Shown here in pieces: positions 17,221 to 23,702 of a stretch of DNA of 28,617 bases. Source of the stretch: a virus; the IMG/VR virus record IMGVR_UViG_3300050821_004046, positions 1 through 28,617 of that record; one strand, 5' to 3'. The notes beneath the pieces are model-generated. The model searched no databases. It worked only from the letters and a program-made list of their open reading frames with translations, and was not told the DNA's origin. Each line of letters opens with the position of its first letter. The first letter of the stretch is position 1. The position numbers were made by a program, and so were the translations under genes.

Positions 17221-17886
17221 ATGCAGAATCAATTAACGCAGAATACGTTTAATAACACGCTTGATAATGAGACGCAGTATATTAATTATGCGCTCAATAA
17301 TGCATTATTGAATTTAAACACTATTTTCCCGGCTCGGGTGACTGCTATAAATGGATTATACGCTACAATACAACCCACAATTAACGTAACAGCCACTAAT
17401 CAGGCGTCTCCATTGCCAGCATCTTTAACAAATGTGCCTATTGGATACATAATTGGTGGAAGTTCTGGAATAGAAATTGAATTACAGATTGGTGATATTG
17501 TACTATGTGGTGCTATAATGCGGGATGTTAGCAACATAAAATCTAATTGGGCTAAACAATCTAATCCTGGAAGTGCCCGAAAATTCAGTATTTCCGATGC
17601 TATAATACTAATGGGGCTTAGAAATACATTACCTACGAATAAGATTAAGATTACAGATGAGGGTATTGAAATCACTGCGACTGGATTACCGATATCGATA
17701 AATGGAACACCAATAGAAATTAATTCTGACGATGTCAGGCTGGGTAATTCTGCTACAAGTAAAGCGTTAGGGGAAAATATGACAATTACAGCAACAATAA
17801 CGGGTGTTATGGCTGGCAGTGATACGGTAACTACAACATTTATCGCTAACGCAGGCGGAAGCTCAAAAGTTAAAGTGAGTATTTAA
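17221..17886 (+). CDS. Membrane-puncturing spike, Gp138 N-terminal-domain type
   Basis: This 221-aa protein has an N-terminal helix, then an OB-fold segment FPARVTAINGLYATIQPTINV, VPIGYIIGG and EIELQIGDIVLCGA, which matches the Gp138_N spike domain. After RKFSISDAIILMG comes a run of short beta strands (KIKITDEGIEITATG, ISINGTPIEIN, VRLGNSATSKALG), the expected triple-stranded beta-helix. This spike sits on the hub and pierces the outer membrane on contraction. No His/Cys iron-binding tip motif is seen at the C-terminus. The gene lies 8 bp after the hub gene. Confidence 0.8.
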   Translation: MQNQLTQNTFNNTLDNETQYINYALNNALLNLNTIFPARVTAINGLYATIQPTINVTATNQASPLPASLTNVPIGYIIGGSSGIEIELQIGDIVLCGAIMRDVSNIKSNWAKQSNPGSARKFSISDAIILMGLRNTLPTNKIKITDEGIEITATGLPISINGTPIEINSDDVRLGNSATSKALGENMTITATITGVMAGSDTVTTTFIANAGGSSKVKVSI

Positions 17887-17887
17887 A

Positions 17888-18406
17888 ATGGCAGTTCAAG
17901 CGTTTAATAAAACCTCAGTAGACACTATAGCAATCTGGATGCCCCTTATAGTACCGACACGCCCATTTTTTACGCCGATTCTTTTATCTACAGGTGTTGG
18001 GGTGGATACATTCATTAATATTGACCCTATCCCGACCAATGTCGCGGTACGCCCAACTATTAATAATGCTTTATATAAACAAGTGCGTCAAGTAATAGCT
18101 ACTGGTAGTTTTACATTTAATCCCAGCAGTACTGCATTAATTGGATTAAGGGGGGTTTTAGATTATCAACTGGATTCACATGTAGATATAGAGGGTATTG
18201 GGCTTATAATTAATCCAAGCGCACTGCTTGTGGACACCTATAAAAGCATGATATGGACTAGTCCATATACTGGAGCTAACCGTGGTAAATTTTTATCCGA
18301 CTGTACAATTAATTTTAGCTCTAGACCACCTACGGCTATAGCCTTAGGTGGTTTATTAGCTAATCCAGCAATCGGAAGTGTTTTAAATAGCTTTGGGATA
18401 TTTTAA
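17888..18406 (+). CDS. Unassigned virion protein, tube-like or tail-tip component
   Basis: This 172-aa protein is the last gene of the structural arm, starting one base after the spike stop. It is predicted mostly beta with an opening AFNKTSVDTIAIWMPLIVPTR, VGVDTFINIDPIPTN, GSFTFNPSSTALIGLRGVLDYQLDS and DCTINFSSRPPT, then a hydrophobic Gly/Ala helix near the C-terminus. I do not recognise the family with certainty. The strand layout and the phrase 'DTFI-I' recall tail-tube-type folds, so it could be a tube initiator or hub accessory. The last codons contain a strong hairpin, and the stop overlaps the convergent gene's stop. Confidence 0.55.
   Translation: MAVQAFNKTSVDTIAIWMPLIVPTRPFFTPILLSTGVGVDTFINIDPIPTNVAVRPTINNALYKQVRQVIATGSFTFNPSSTALIGLRGVLDYQLDSHVDIEGIGLIINPSALLVDTYKSMIWTSPYTGANRGKFLSDCTINFSSRPPTAIALGGLLANPAIGSVLNSFGIF
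18325..18352. terminator. Strong hairpin at the convergent gene junction, possible bidirectional terminator
   Basis: ACCACCTA (18325-18332) pairs with TAGGTGGT (18345-18352). After one mismatch, GGC/GCC pair around a TATA loop, giving about 11 bp in total. On the + strand it is followed by TTATTAGC, which is only moderately U-rich. It lies inside the last 80 bases of the final + gene and about 50 bases past the stop of the last - gene. There is no intergenic space for a terminator, so one would have to be inside coding sequence. Termination activity is an inference. Confidence 0.4.
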
Positions 18407-18795
18407 TCGCATTTTTGATACTCCTGATCGAATGACTCGACTGATTGGATTCCACTTTCGTATAAACGCGACCCCCTACATTCATAATGAATAAATAATT
18501 GATTTTTATCATTTATAAAAAAATCGTTAATTATTATATTATAATTTGCTTGGGGAGATATATTTTTTTTAGGTATAAACAGATCACCCTTTTGTACGCT
18601 TATAAATTTTTCTTTGCTATAGCCAGACCCATATAAATTTTTATCATTTGTTAACCAATAGGCTCCGCAACGATCTTCAACTATATAGTATTTACCTATC
18701 GTTAAGGGGTCATCCTTCCACTTATCTACACATTTGGCAATTTCATCAATATTATTTGTCGCACCTCCAAGATTAAATCTGTTAGTTAATTTCAT
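18403..18795 (-). CDS. Hypothetical protein, 130 aa
   Basis: The likely start is the ATG at 18795 (Met-Lys-Leu-Thr), preceded on its strand by AAGG nine bases upstream. Longer in-frame versions would run deep into the HAD gene. The protein has an N-terminal helix with ATNNIDEIAKCVDKW, then a beta region with IGKYYIVEDRCGAYWLTNDKNLYGSGYS and ISVQKGDLFIPKK. It resembles small SH3-like or phage accessory proteins, but I do not recognise it. It overlaps the HAD-like gene by 14 nt and is the last gene of the - operon. Confidence 0.6.
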   Translation of the reverse strand: MKLTNRFNLGGATNNIDEIAKCVDKWKDDPLTIGKYYIVEDRCGAYWLTNDKNLYGSGYSKEKFISVQKGDLFIPKKNISPQANYNIIINDFFINDKNQLFIHYECRGSRLYESGIQSVESFDQEYQKCD

Positions 18796-19204
18796 TTTTA
18801 GGTGCCTTAAACCGCATAACAGGAATTTTAAGCTCTTTGTTGAATAATTTACATACATCTTTAGAATTATCAATTAATAACTTAATATCAAAAATGTGTT
18901 TAATGCTTTCATCATAAAGTATTTCTTTGATTGCGGCATCGTCTTCGTTTTGAAATGTAGCGCTATGATCTGGATAATAGAACTCTTCAAAAATAACCCC
19001 AGCTTTTAAGATTTTTGCATTTGTTTTTTCTGGCTCTTCAAGTCTATCAGCGGTAAATACCACTATTGAATACCCGATTTTAACAAAACCCTTTATTGCA
19101 TCAACCACGATTTGATTTATACCATCACCATTTAAAATGGTATTATGAATATCTACCAAAATGGTGGTTTTTTTTGTTTTTACTTTAGCTTTTTCTTTTT
19201 TCAT
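18782..19204 (-). CDS. HAD-superfamily phosphatase-like protein with variant motif I
   Basis: This 140-aa protein opens with a Lys-rich stretch, then motif I ILVDIHNTILNG (Asp18 as nucleophile, His20 where Asp is normal, Thr22). Motif II is VVFTADR (Thr51), and motif IV-like acidic residues are in KLLIDNSKDVC (Asp112, Asp116). A Lys for motif III may be Lys93. The section TNAKILKAGVIFEEFYYPD resembles PNKP-type 3' phosphatases and nucleotidases. Likely activity is phosphate removal from nucleic acid ends or nucleotides, but loss of the second Asp could change chemistry or abolish it. AAAGGA precedes the ATG, and it sits downstream of the NAD-salvage genes. Confidence 0.7.
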   Translation of the reverse strand: MKKEKAKVKTKKTTILVDIHNTILNGDGINQIVVDAIKGFVKIGYSIVVFTADRLEEPEKTNAKILKAGVIFEEFYYPDHSATFQNEDDAAIKEILYDESIKHIFDIKLLIDNSKDVCKLFNKELKIPVMRFKAPKNEIN

Positions 19205-19224
19205 AATATTTTTCCTTTAAAAAA

Positions 19225-19677
19225 TTATTGAATATATCCATAATCTTTAAGATAATGTGGTACAAAAATTTGTAAAAATTTGTAACCAGCTTGTCTAATT
19301 TTTTTGTTATCTTTGTTGATTTTTTCTACAGCCAAATCGAGTATTTTCTGTTTAGTTGAGTCGCATTTATTGACTGCAACCATCTGGATATCTGGCAATG
19401 TATTAAATAGTCTTGTCTGCATGGCTGAACTAATTCCCGCAATCTGCATCACATTTACTTGCGAATAGGGATTTAATTGTTTTAGCGTTTCCTGGGTGAG
19501 GGTATTCATCAAAGTTACCTTTTCACCAGCTGGGACATCCGGATTGTCGAAGTTATTTCGCGTTACTGCAAATAGAATAGCTACATTTGTGATTGCGTCC
19601 TGACATTCCGGTGAATTAATCGGCGCAGCTTGTGCTATACCGATCGTTAAACCTAATAAGGTTATTAATTTAATCAT
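19225..19677 (-). CDS. Exported protein with cleavable signal peptide
   Basis: This 150-aa protein starts with Met-Ile-Lys and a hydrophobic core (LITLLGLTIGIAQA) ending in Ala-x-Ala, a type I signal peptide with likely cleavage after residue 18. The mature part (about 132 aa) is mostly helical with two cysteines (Cys25 and one near residue 103) that could form a disulphide. An AGGAGAAT ribosome-binding site lies before the ATG. It is encoded among early genes and not with the lysis or tail genes, so it could act in the periplasm on the host, for example in superinfection exclusion. No family recognised. Confidence 0.65.
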   Translation of the reverse strand: MIKLITLLGLTIGIAQAAPINSPECQDAITNVAILFAVTRNNFDNPDVPAGEKVTLMNTLTQETLKQLNPYSQVNVMQIAGISSAMQTRLFNTLPDIQMVAVNKCDSTKQKILDLAVEKINKDNKKIRQAGYKFLQIFVPHYLKDYGYIQ

Positions 19678-19689
19678 TGTAAAATTCTC

Positions 19690-19917
19690 CTACTTCAAAA
19701 TTTTAATAAGTTTTTTCTTTTCGTGCGCAATATAACCCAACTCCTTAAGCCTTCGTATGACTCGTCTCGAACACTTGATATTCAGAGATTTAATAATAAA
19801 TATACTTAACTCATCATGTGTTAGCTCTCTATTTTCTTTCTTGCATTTCTTAAGAAATTCAATAGGTTTGTGATAATATACTTCGGAATCGAGTCCTGTT
19901 TTAACGTTACCTGTCAT
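19690..19917 (-). CDS. Small basic protein, possible winged-helix DNA-binding fold
   Basis: This 75-aa protein is rich in Lys and Arg with three predicted helices: HKPIEFLKKCKKENR, THDELSIFIIKSL and CSRRVIRRLKELGYI, then a short basic C-terminus. The sequence 'S-R-R-x-I-R-R-L-K-E-L-G-Y-I' looks like a recognition helix followed by a wing. The ATG overlaps the stop of the nicotinamide phosphoribosyltransferase-like gene (TAATG), so it is probably translated by coupling. Specific function not recognised; a transcription regulator is the simplest guess. Confidence 0.55.
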   Translation of the reverse strand: MTGNVKTGLDSEVYYHKPIEFLKKCKKENRELTHDELSIFIIKSLNIKCSRRVIRRLKELGYIAHEKKKLIKILK

Positions 19918-21467
19918 TATTTATTTTCCATTAAATGGTTATTAATATCTTTGTTAATTCTGCCTCTAATTTCGGTTAAATTTTGTTGATTGTGGAAATT
20001 ACCGTCATTATACATAGTAAATAATCCCCCTAGACTTTCCTCTTCTTTGCTAACTTGGTCCTTAAGAATATAATTGCCGTCAACTATATCGATGCGTAGC
20101 AATCCCTTAGCTGAATTTTTAATTCCAGAATCAGTTTTAGGGGATTTAAATATTTCTCGACCTGCGCCATTAACCTCACCGTAAGTAGATTTTACAGCCA
20201 TTCCGAAGCTATCACGAGTAGAATACTGATAAGTATAAGAGCCAATACCAAATACGATGTTAGAACTTGCAAAACCCTTCTCTTGCAATCTGGTCAGAAT
20301 TTTATTAGCACGCTCCAAAGTGATGCTATCACCATAAATTAAGCCGATATGTGAATCTAATACCTTATAGCCTTTTTCATTTATTGTACCACCGAAAATA
20401 TCCCATAAGCATTCAATTGCACCCTTAAATTCTGGTTGAGATTGATCTATTTGTTTATTTTCTACTATATCTCTATAGTCTTTACACTCTAAGGCTTTAC
20501 CGCAAATAATATCAACTGGATCACCGCTATCTGGACGTATAACAACTTTACCATCTCGGGACATTATTATGTCTTTAAGTTTAGGGAGATATTCTGTAAT
20601 TACTTTCCAGAAATCCCAGGTATCGCTAACTATAGAAACAATTCCTTTGGGGTAAAGTTTTGTAATGAATCTCTTAAAAGTATCAATTTCTGAATCAAAA
20701 CCATTAAGGCACATACAACTATGCTCACTTGCCGGTACACTACAACCAATCAATTCTGTATCTGAGTCACAATTATAGTAATATTCAGCCATATCAATAG
20801 CGGGGATAGTATCTGTACCAACAAAACATGTTAAATGCGCCATTCCTGAAGCTGCTGCATCAATATTCCCGCTCATCCCTCTAAAGCTAAAGTCATGACC
20901 TTGGAATTTAACCAGACTCATATCAGCGCCAGTTTTTTGGGCATAATGTGCTAAGACGCGCTTATATTCAAATGCAATGCTGGCATTCGTGCATAGTTTC
21001 CAAACTGTGGCCGATAATATAGTCTCAAGAAAATTTGTTATCCAGAAGAATTCAGGCAATGTATTAACAATTGTCAATATTGGTACTTTCATGTTAACGC
21101 GTACACCTTCAGGTAATGCTTTAATCTTAATGGGTAAATACCCTAAATTGTGCAGCGCTTCAATATGTTCATAAGTTATAGCGTCCTTACCTAATGAGTT
21201 TTCAATTCTGCGTTTAAATGATGCTATAACTTGCGCTTTCGGTTCATTAAAAAAGTTATCACGAAACAAGTTATGTAAATATCTAATAAAATATTGAGTG
21301 CCAAAAACCACCATTTTACCGTCATAGAAAGGGCTTTGATGGCACGGAGAAAGCCTATTACTTCTCGGCGTTAGATTGCTATAGACCAATGTTGTACCTT
21401 CTGGGTACTGTCTGCGGTGGTCTATTTTATAAAAGTCACATTGTGTCAGTGGGTTTGATTTATACAT
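19917..21467 (-). CDS. nadV: Nicotinamide phosphoribosyltransferase-like enzyme (NadV/Nampt or Namat type)
   Basis: This 516-aa protein has a full Nampt architecture. The N-terminal CDFYKIDHRRQYP carries the Asp-x-Tyr-Lys pair for nicotinamide and phosphate contacts. GHDFSFRGMSG supplies the stacking Phe193 and Arg196. FVGTDT supplies Asp219, ASEHS supplies the catalytic His249, and VVIRPDSGDP supplies Arg311 and Asp313. These positions match human NAMPT closely. Canonical reaction: nicotinamide plus PRPP gives NMN. Coupled with a Prs-like gene, it might instead join nicotinamide to ADP-ribose pyrophosphate. The start has AAAGGA upstream and lies one base after the Prs-like stop. The fold assignment is firm; the substrate is not. 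Confidence 0.93.
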   Translation of the reverse strand: MYKSNPLTQCDFYKIDHRRQYPEGTTLVYSNLTPRSNRLSPCHQSPFYDGKMVVFGTQYFIRYLHNLFRDNFFNEPKAQVIASFKRRIENSLGKDAITYEHIEALHNLGYLPIKIKALPEGVRVNMKVPILTIVNTLPEFFWITNFLETILSATVWKLCTNASIAFEYKRVLAHYAQKTGADMSLVKFQGHDFSFRGMSGNIDAAASGMAHLTCFVGTDTIPAIDMAEYYYNCDSDTELIGCSVPASEHSCMCLNGFDSEIDTFKRFITKLYPKGIVSIVSDTWDFWKVITEYLPKLKDIIMSRDGKVVIRPDSGDPVDIICGKALECKDYRDIVENKQIDQSQPEFKGAIECLWDIFGGTINEKGYKVLDSHIGLIYGDSITLERANKILTRLQEKGFASSNIVFGIGSYTYQYSTRDSFGMAVKSTYGEVNGAGREIFKSPKTDSGIKNSAKGLLRIDIVDGNYILKDQVSKEEESLGGLFTMYNDGNFHNQQNLTEIRGRINKDINNHLMENK

Positions 21468-21468
21468 A

Positions 21469-22287
21469 TTACTGTCCTTTAAAAGTTACTAATTCGACAA
21501 AGTCTTTATGATCTGGGAATTTATTAATCAAAAAATGGTAGCTATCTGGGTTAATTATCTTTAGCTTACTAATCCCGGCATCAATTATATTTTGCAACCC
21601 ATAACTACAAAAAGCATGGTATAGCATCAGTTCAATTTTAATTGTGTCAGAGTTCATAATATCATTTTTTAATGCTTCAACACATGCTACAAATGTTCTA
21701 TTTCCGTCCCCAATATCATCACAAATCAAAAAAGGTTTAGCGTGATTTATTTCTTCTGGTAATTTTCCCCTGTCCAATGTTAAGTGAGGTGCTCCATTAT
21801 CATCACGATATTTGATAAAAGTATACATTTTAGCATCTGGATAATAATAGTGATTCCTGGCTGATTCGTCTGGAAATACTATATTGTAATCAGACTGCAA
21901 TGCCATTGCATTGTATTTCATGTTTTCTAGTTGTAGTAGTTTTTCTATATTTGAATAGCTCCTCCACTGATGTCCACTACTACAGTGTAATGCCATAGTT
22001 CTAATGCGATTAAACTGAGTTTTAATCACCTTAATAAACTCATTAAAAGCGATTGGTTGCCCGGCTTCAAATACTCTATCCTGACGCGCATAAGGCAAGT
22101 ATGGAGCGTCTAATACAATATCTATATCGTTACCGTAAGTGTGTCTAATTGCAGCAGCTTGTAGAAGTGGAATCATTACATCTTTTTGCTCGAAGTAATT
22201 CCACGTTATAGTCGCATAATTTTGTCGTAACCGTTCGGTTAAAGTTACTTCAACCTCACCAGAATTGTGCTGTTTAATATTGAACAT
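21469..22287 (-). CDS. prs: PRPP-synthetase-like enzyme (Prs or ADPR-pyrophosphate synthetase type)
   Basis: I choose the ATG at 22287, which shares its A with the stop of a 49-aa upstream gene, over the in-frame ATG at 22308. The protein is 272 aa, shorter than cellular Prs (about 315). Retained features are the ATP-binding loop PYLPYARQDR (residues 62-71) and a loop DDIGDGNRT at 190-198 in the position of the ribose-phosphate loop (usual form DDxIDTGGT). A lysine (Lys159) lies in the catalytic flexible-loop position. The DLH Mg-binding motif appears as ALHC (residues 99-102), with Ala for the Asp. Expected chemistry: pyrophosphate transfer from ATP to a ribose phosphate, either ribose-5-P or ADP-ribose, feeding the downstream Nampt-like enzyme. 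Confidence 0.85.
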   Translation of the reverse strand: MFNIKQHNSGEVEVTLTERLRQNYATITWNYFEQKDVMIPLLQAAAIRHTYGNDIDIVLDAPYLPYARQDRVFEAGQPIAFNEFIKVIKTQFNRIRTMALHCSSGHQWRSYSNIEKLLQLENMKYNAMALQSDYNIVFPDESARNHYYYPDAKMYTFIKYRDDNGAPHLTLDRGKLPEEINHAKPFLICDDIGDGNRTFVACVEALKNDIMNSDTIKIELMLYHAFCSYGLQNIIDAGISKLKIINPDSYHFLINKFPDHKDFVELVTFKGQ

Positions 22288-22436
22288 TATAATTTTCCCT
22301 TCAGCCATAAACCTACTTTAGCCCAAAATCCCAGCTCTAATTGTTTATGCCAAAAATCGCAGTAATCTCGTCTCATAGCCATTGGTATAGCATTTTGCCA
22401 ATTAGTAGCATTTCTTACGTCTTCGTACTGTGTCAT
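22287..22436 (-). CDS. 49-aa small protein coupled to the Prs-like gene
   Basis: This short ORF has a very strong ribosome-binding site: AAAGGAGATATAAA directly before the ATG. Its TAA overlaps the Prs-like ATG (TAATG). The product begins MTQYEDVRNATNWQ and contains RRDYCDFWHKQLELGFW and a Trp-rich, Lys-rich C-terminus; it has no signal peptide. The overlap implies it is made together with the NAD-pathway enzymes. I do not recognise it. The ribosome-binding site and tight coupling are good evidence of a real gene. Confidence 0.7.
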   Translation of the reverse strand: MTQYEDVRNATNWQNAIPMAMRRDYCDFWHKQLELGFWAKVGLWLKGKL

Positions 22437-22454
22437 TTTATATCTCCTTTGATA

Positions 22455-22658
22455 TTAATAATTACATTGGTTAATCTTACTATCTTTATTAATTGAGGGA
22501 GTTATTCTCCCATTAATTATAATATATTCAATCCCATTTACACAAACTGTAACAATCATATAAGGATCGACAGCTATATACCTTTCATGCTCATAATTGC
22601 TAAATGCAAAACATGCTTTAAAACTTAAAGCTATAGATAAAATCAATAACTTACTCAT
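22455..22658 (-). CDS. Small exported Cys-containing protein
   Basis: This 67-aa protein begins at the ATG at 22658 (AGGAG nine bases upstream); the in-frame TTG two codons earlier is less likely. A signal peptide, SKLLILSIALSFKACFA, has likely cleavage after CFA. The mature part is about 47 residues with cysteines in VTVCVNG and INQC that could form a disulphide. It overlaps the upstream gene by 8 nt. No family recognised. It is the second exported protein in this early operon. Confidence 0.55.
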   Translation of the reverse strand: MSKLLILSIALSFKACFAFSNYEHERYIAVDPYMIVTVCVNGIEYIIINGRITPSINKDSKINQCNY

Positions 22659-23007
22659 CCTCAAGCGCTCCTAAAATAGTTTGTTCATAATGCTTTTGGC
22701 AAGCTTCTTGGGCTTGTGTTGGAGATTTATAATATCCCGATAATATATTAATAGTATATGCTCCTGGCATAAAAAGAGACTCTTGTATAGTATATATATC
22801 ATCATTAGACATGTAATCAAATCGTTCCCTGTTCCATTCCAATTTTTTCACTCTTGGCTTAAGGTCTTTAAGCATTTGGATTACTTTATTGCATGCGGCT
22901 TCATTAGTAAAACAATAAGTTCCTCCATGACAAAAGAAATCTACCCAACACCCTCCATCATTAGTATCGGTTTCGATAAGGTCAATAATTTCTTGTTTAG
23001 TTGTCAT
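22651..23007 (-). CDS. Hypothetical 118-aa early phage protein
   Basis: The start is taken at the ATG at 23007, two bases after the upstream stop; an in-frame start at 23028 would overlap that gene. The protein begins MTTKQEIIDLIET and has a Cys/Gly-rich section WVDFFCHGGTYCFTNEAACNKV. The C-terminal YYKSPTQAQEACQKHYEQ resembles the A/C-x-x-H-Y/F-E tail seen in many small accessory proteins of dsDNA phages. Function unknown. Confidence 0.6.
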   Translation of the reverse strand: MTTKQEIIDLIETDTNDGGCWVDFFCHGGTYCFTNEAACNKVIQMLKDLKPRVKKLEWNRERFDYMSNDDIYTIQESLFMPGAYTINILSGYYKSPTQAQEACQKHYEQTILGALEDE

Positions 23008-23009
23008 TA

Positions 23010-23252
23010 CTAACTTTCTGCATACCAAATCTCAAGCACTTTGCTATTTTCCGTATAACGATACTTGTAGCCCTCAATATTATGTTTTTTTCTATCTTTT
23101 TCTATGGTCATTAATAAATTTAATGTATCCGTTCTGCTTTGTTCTGTTAAATTAAATTTATGATAACTTCTTCCGTATATAACATTTAAATAAGGAGTTA
23201 AATTGTAATTTCCTATTATAATTTCAGGCTTCAGGTGATCAATATTTTCCAT
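23010..23252 (-). CDS. Hypothetical protein, 80 aa
   Basis: This small protein has an AAGGA ribosome-binding site eight bases before the ATG. It contains IIIGNYNLTPYLNVIYGRSYHKFN, a helix LNLLMTIEKDRKKHNI and a strand-like C-terminus YRYTENSKVLEIWY. No signal peptide or TM segment. I do not recognise it. It is spaced two bases before the next gene in the operon. Confidence 0.5.
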   Translation of the reverse strand: MENIDHLKPEIIIGNYNLTPYLNVIYGRSYHKFNLTEQSRTDTLNLLMTIEKDRKKHNIEGYKYRYTENSKVLEIWYAES

Positions 23253-23378
23253 CAGTAAATTCCTTAAAAGGTTGCATATTAGTTACTCAAAATGATTATC
23301 TATAAAATGGAGACCTGAAACGAATAACAGATTATTCTATATTTTCATCATTTCCGACATATGCAAGATCGCATTCTT
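23253..23378. other. Non-coding gap between two - strand genes
   Basis: These 126 bases separate the 103-aa and 80-aa genes. I find no convincing ORF, promoter or tRNA. There is a weak TTGCAT...TATAGA pair on the - strand with 19-bp spacing, and a 5-bp inverted repeat around 23325-23338, neither strong enough to call. Confidence 0.4.
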
Positions 23379-23690
23379 TTAATGACAGTTTGGCCTAGCT
23401 TGATCAATTTCCTTGTTACATAGCGTTATAGCTTCTTTAAGTTCACTATCTTTATCTAAGTCACTCAAATGTTTAAATGAGGAAACTAATACAGCCATCG
23501 CAGGAGCCTCCCTAAACGCCGCATTCATATTAGCTAAATTTCCCTGAAATTCGATTAACGTAATCACCTGTGAATAGGCATCAAACAAAGTCTGCAACTT
23601 AGATTTAAATAGGTTCAAATCCTTTATCTTAGACCCCAACACCTGCACAATTTTACCCAATAATAAACTATTTTGTAATTCCTTATCCAT
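23379..23690 (-). CDS. Hypothetical helical protein, 103 aa
   Basis: This protein is almost entirely alpha-helical, with heptad-like Leu/Ile spacing (LLLGKIVQVLGSKIKDLN, YSQVITLIEF). The C-terminus ends in Cys-His. It is preceded by a good ribosome-binding site (AAAGGAGC) and lies 12 bp after the RecT gene, so it is probably co-transcribed with recT. Function unknown. Confidence 0.55.
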   Translation of the reverse strand: MDKELQNSLLLGKIVQVLGSKIKDLNLFKSKLQTLFDAYSQVITLIEFQGNLANMNAAFREAPAMAVLVSSFKHLSDLDKDSELKEAITLCNKEIDQARPNCH

Positions 23691-23702
23691 TGTTTTGCTC
23701 CT

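Noticed and set aside
22287-22308. An earlier in-frame ATG at 22308 as the start of the Prs-like gene.
   Set aside because: It would add seven residues with a badly placed ribosome-binding site; the TAATG junction at 22287 has better coupling and an AGGG site.
23318-23378. A 20-codon open stretch on the - strand after the 103-aa gene that reads like protein (ends CDLAYVGNDENIE) and might be a +1/-1 frameshift extension.
   Set aside because: It has no start codon, an in-frame TAG just upstream, and no slippery heptamer at the end of the 103-aa gene. Peptide-like composition is expected by chance in A+T-rich DNA.
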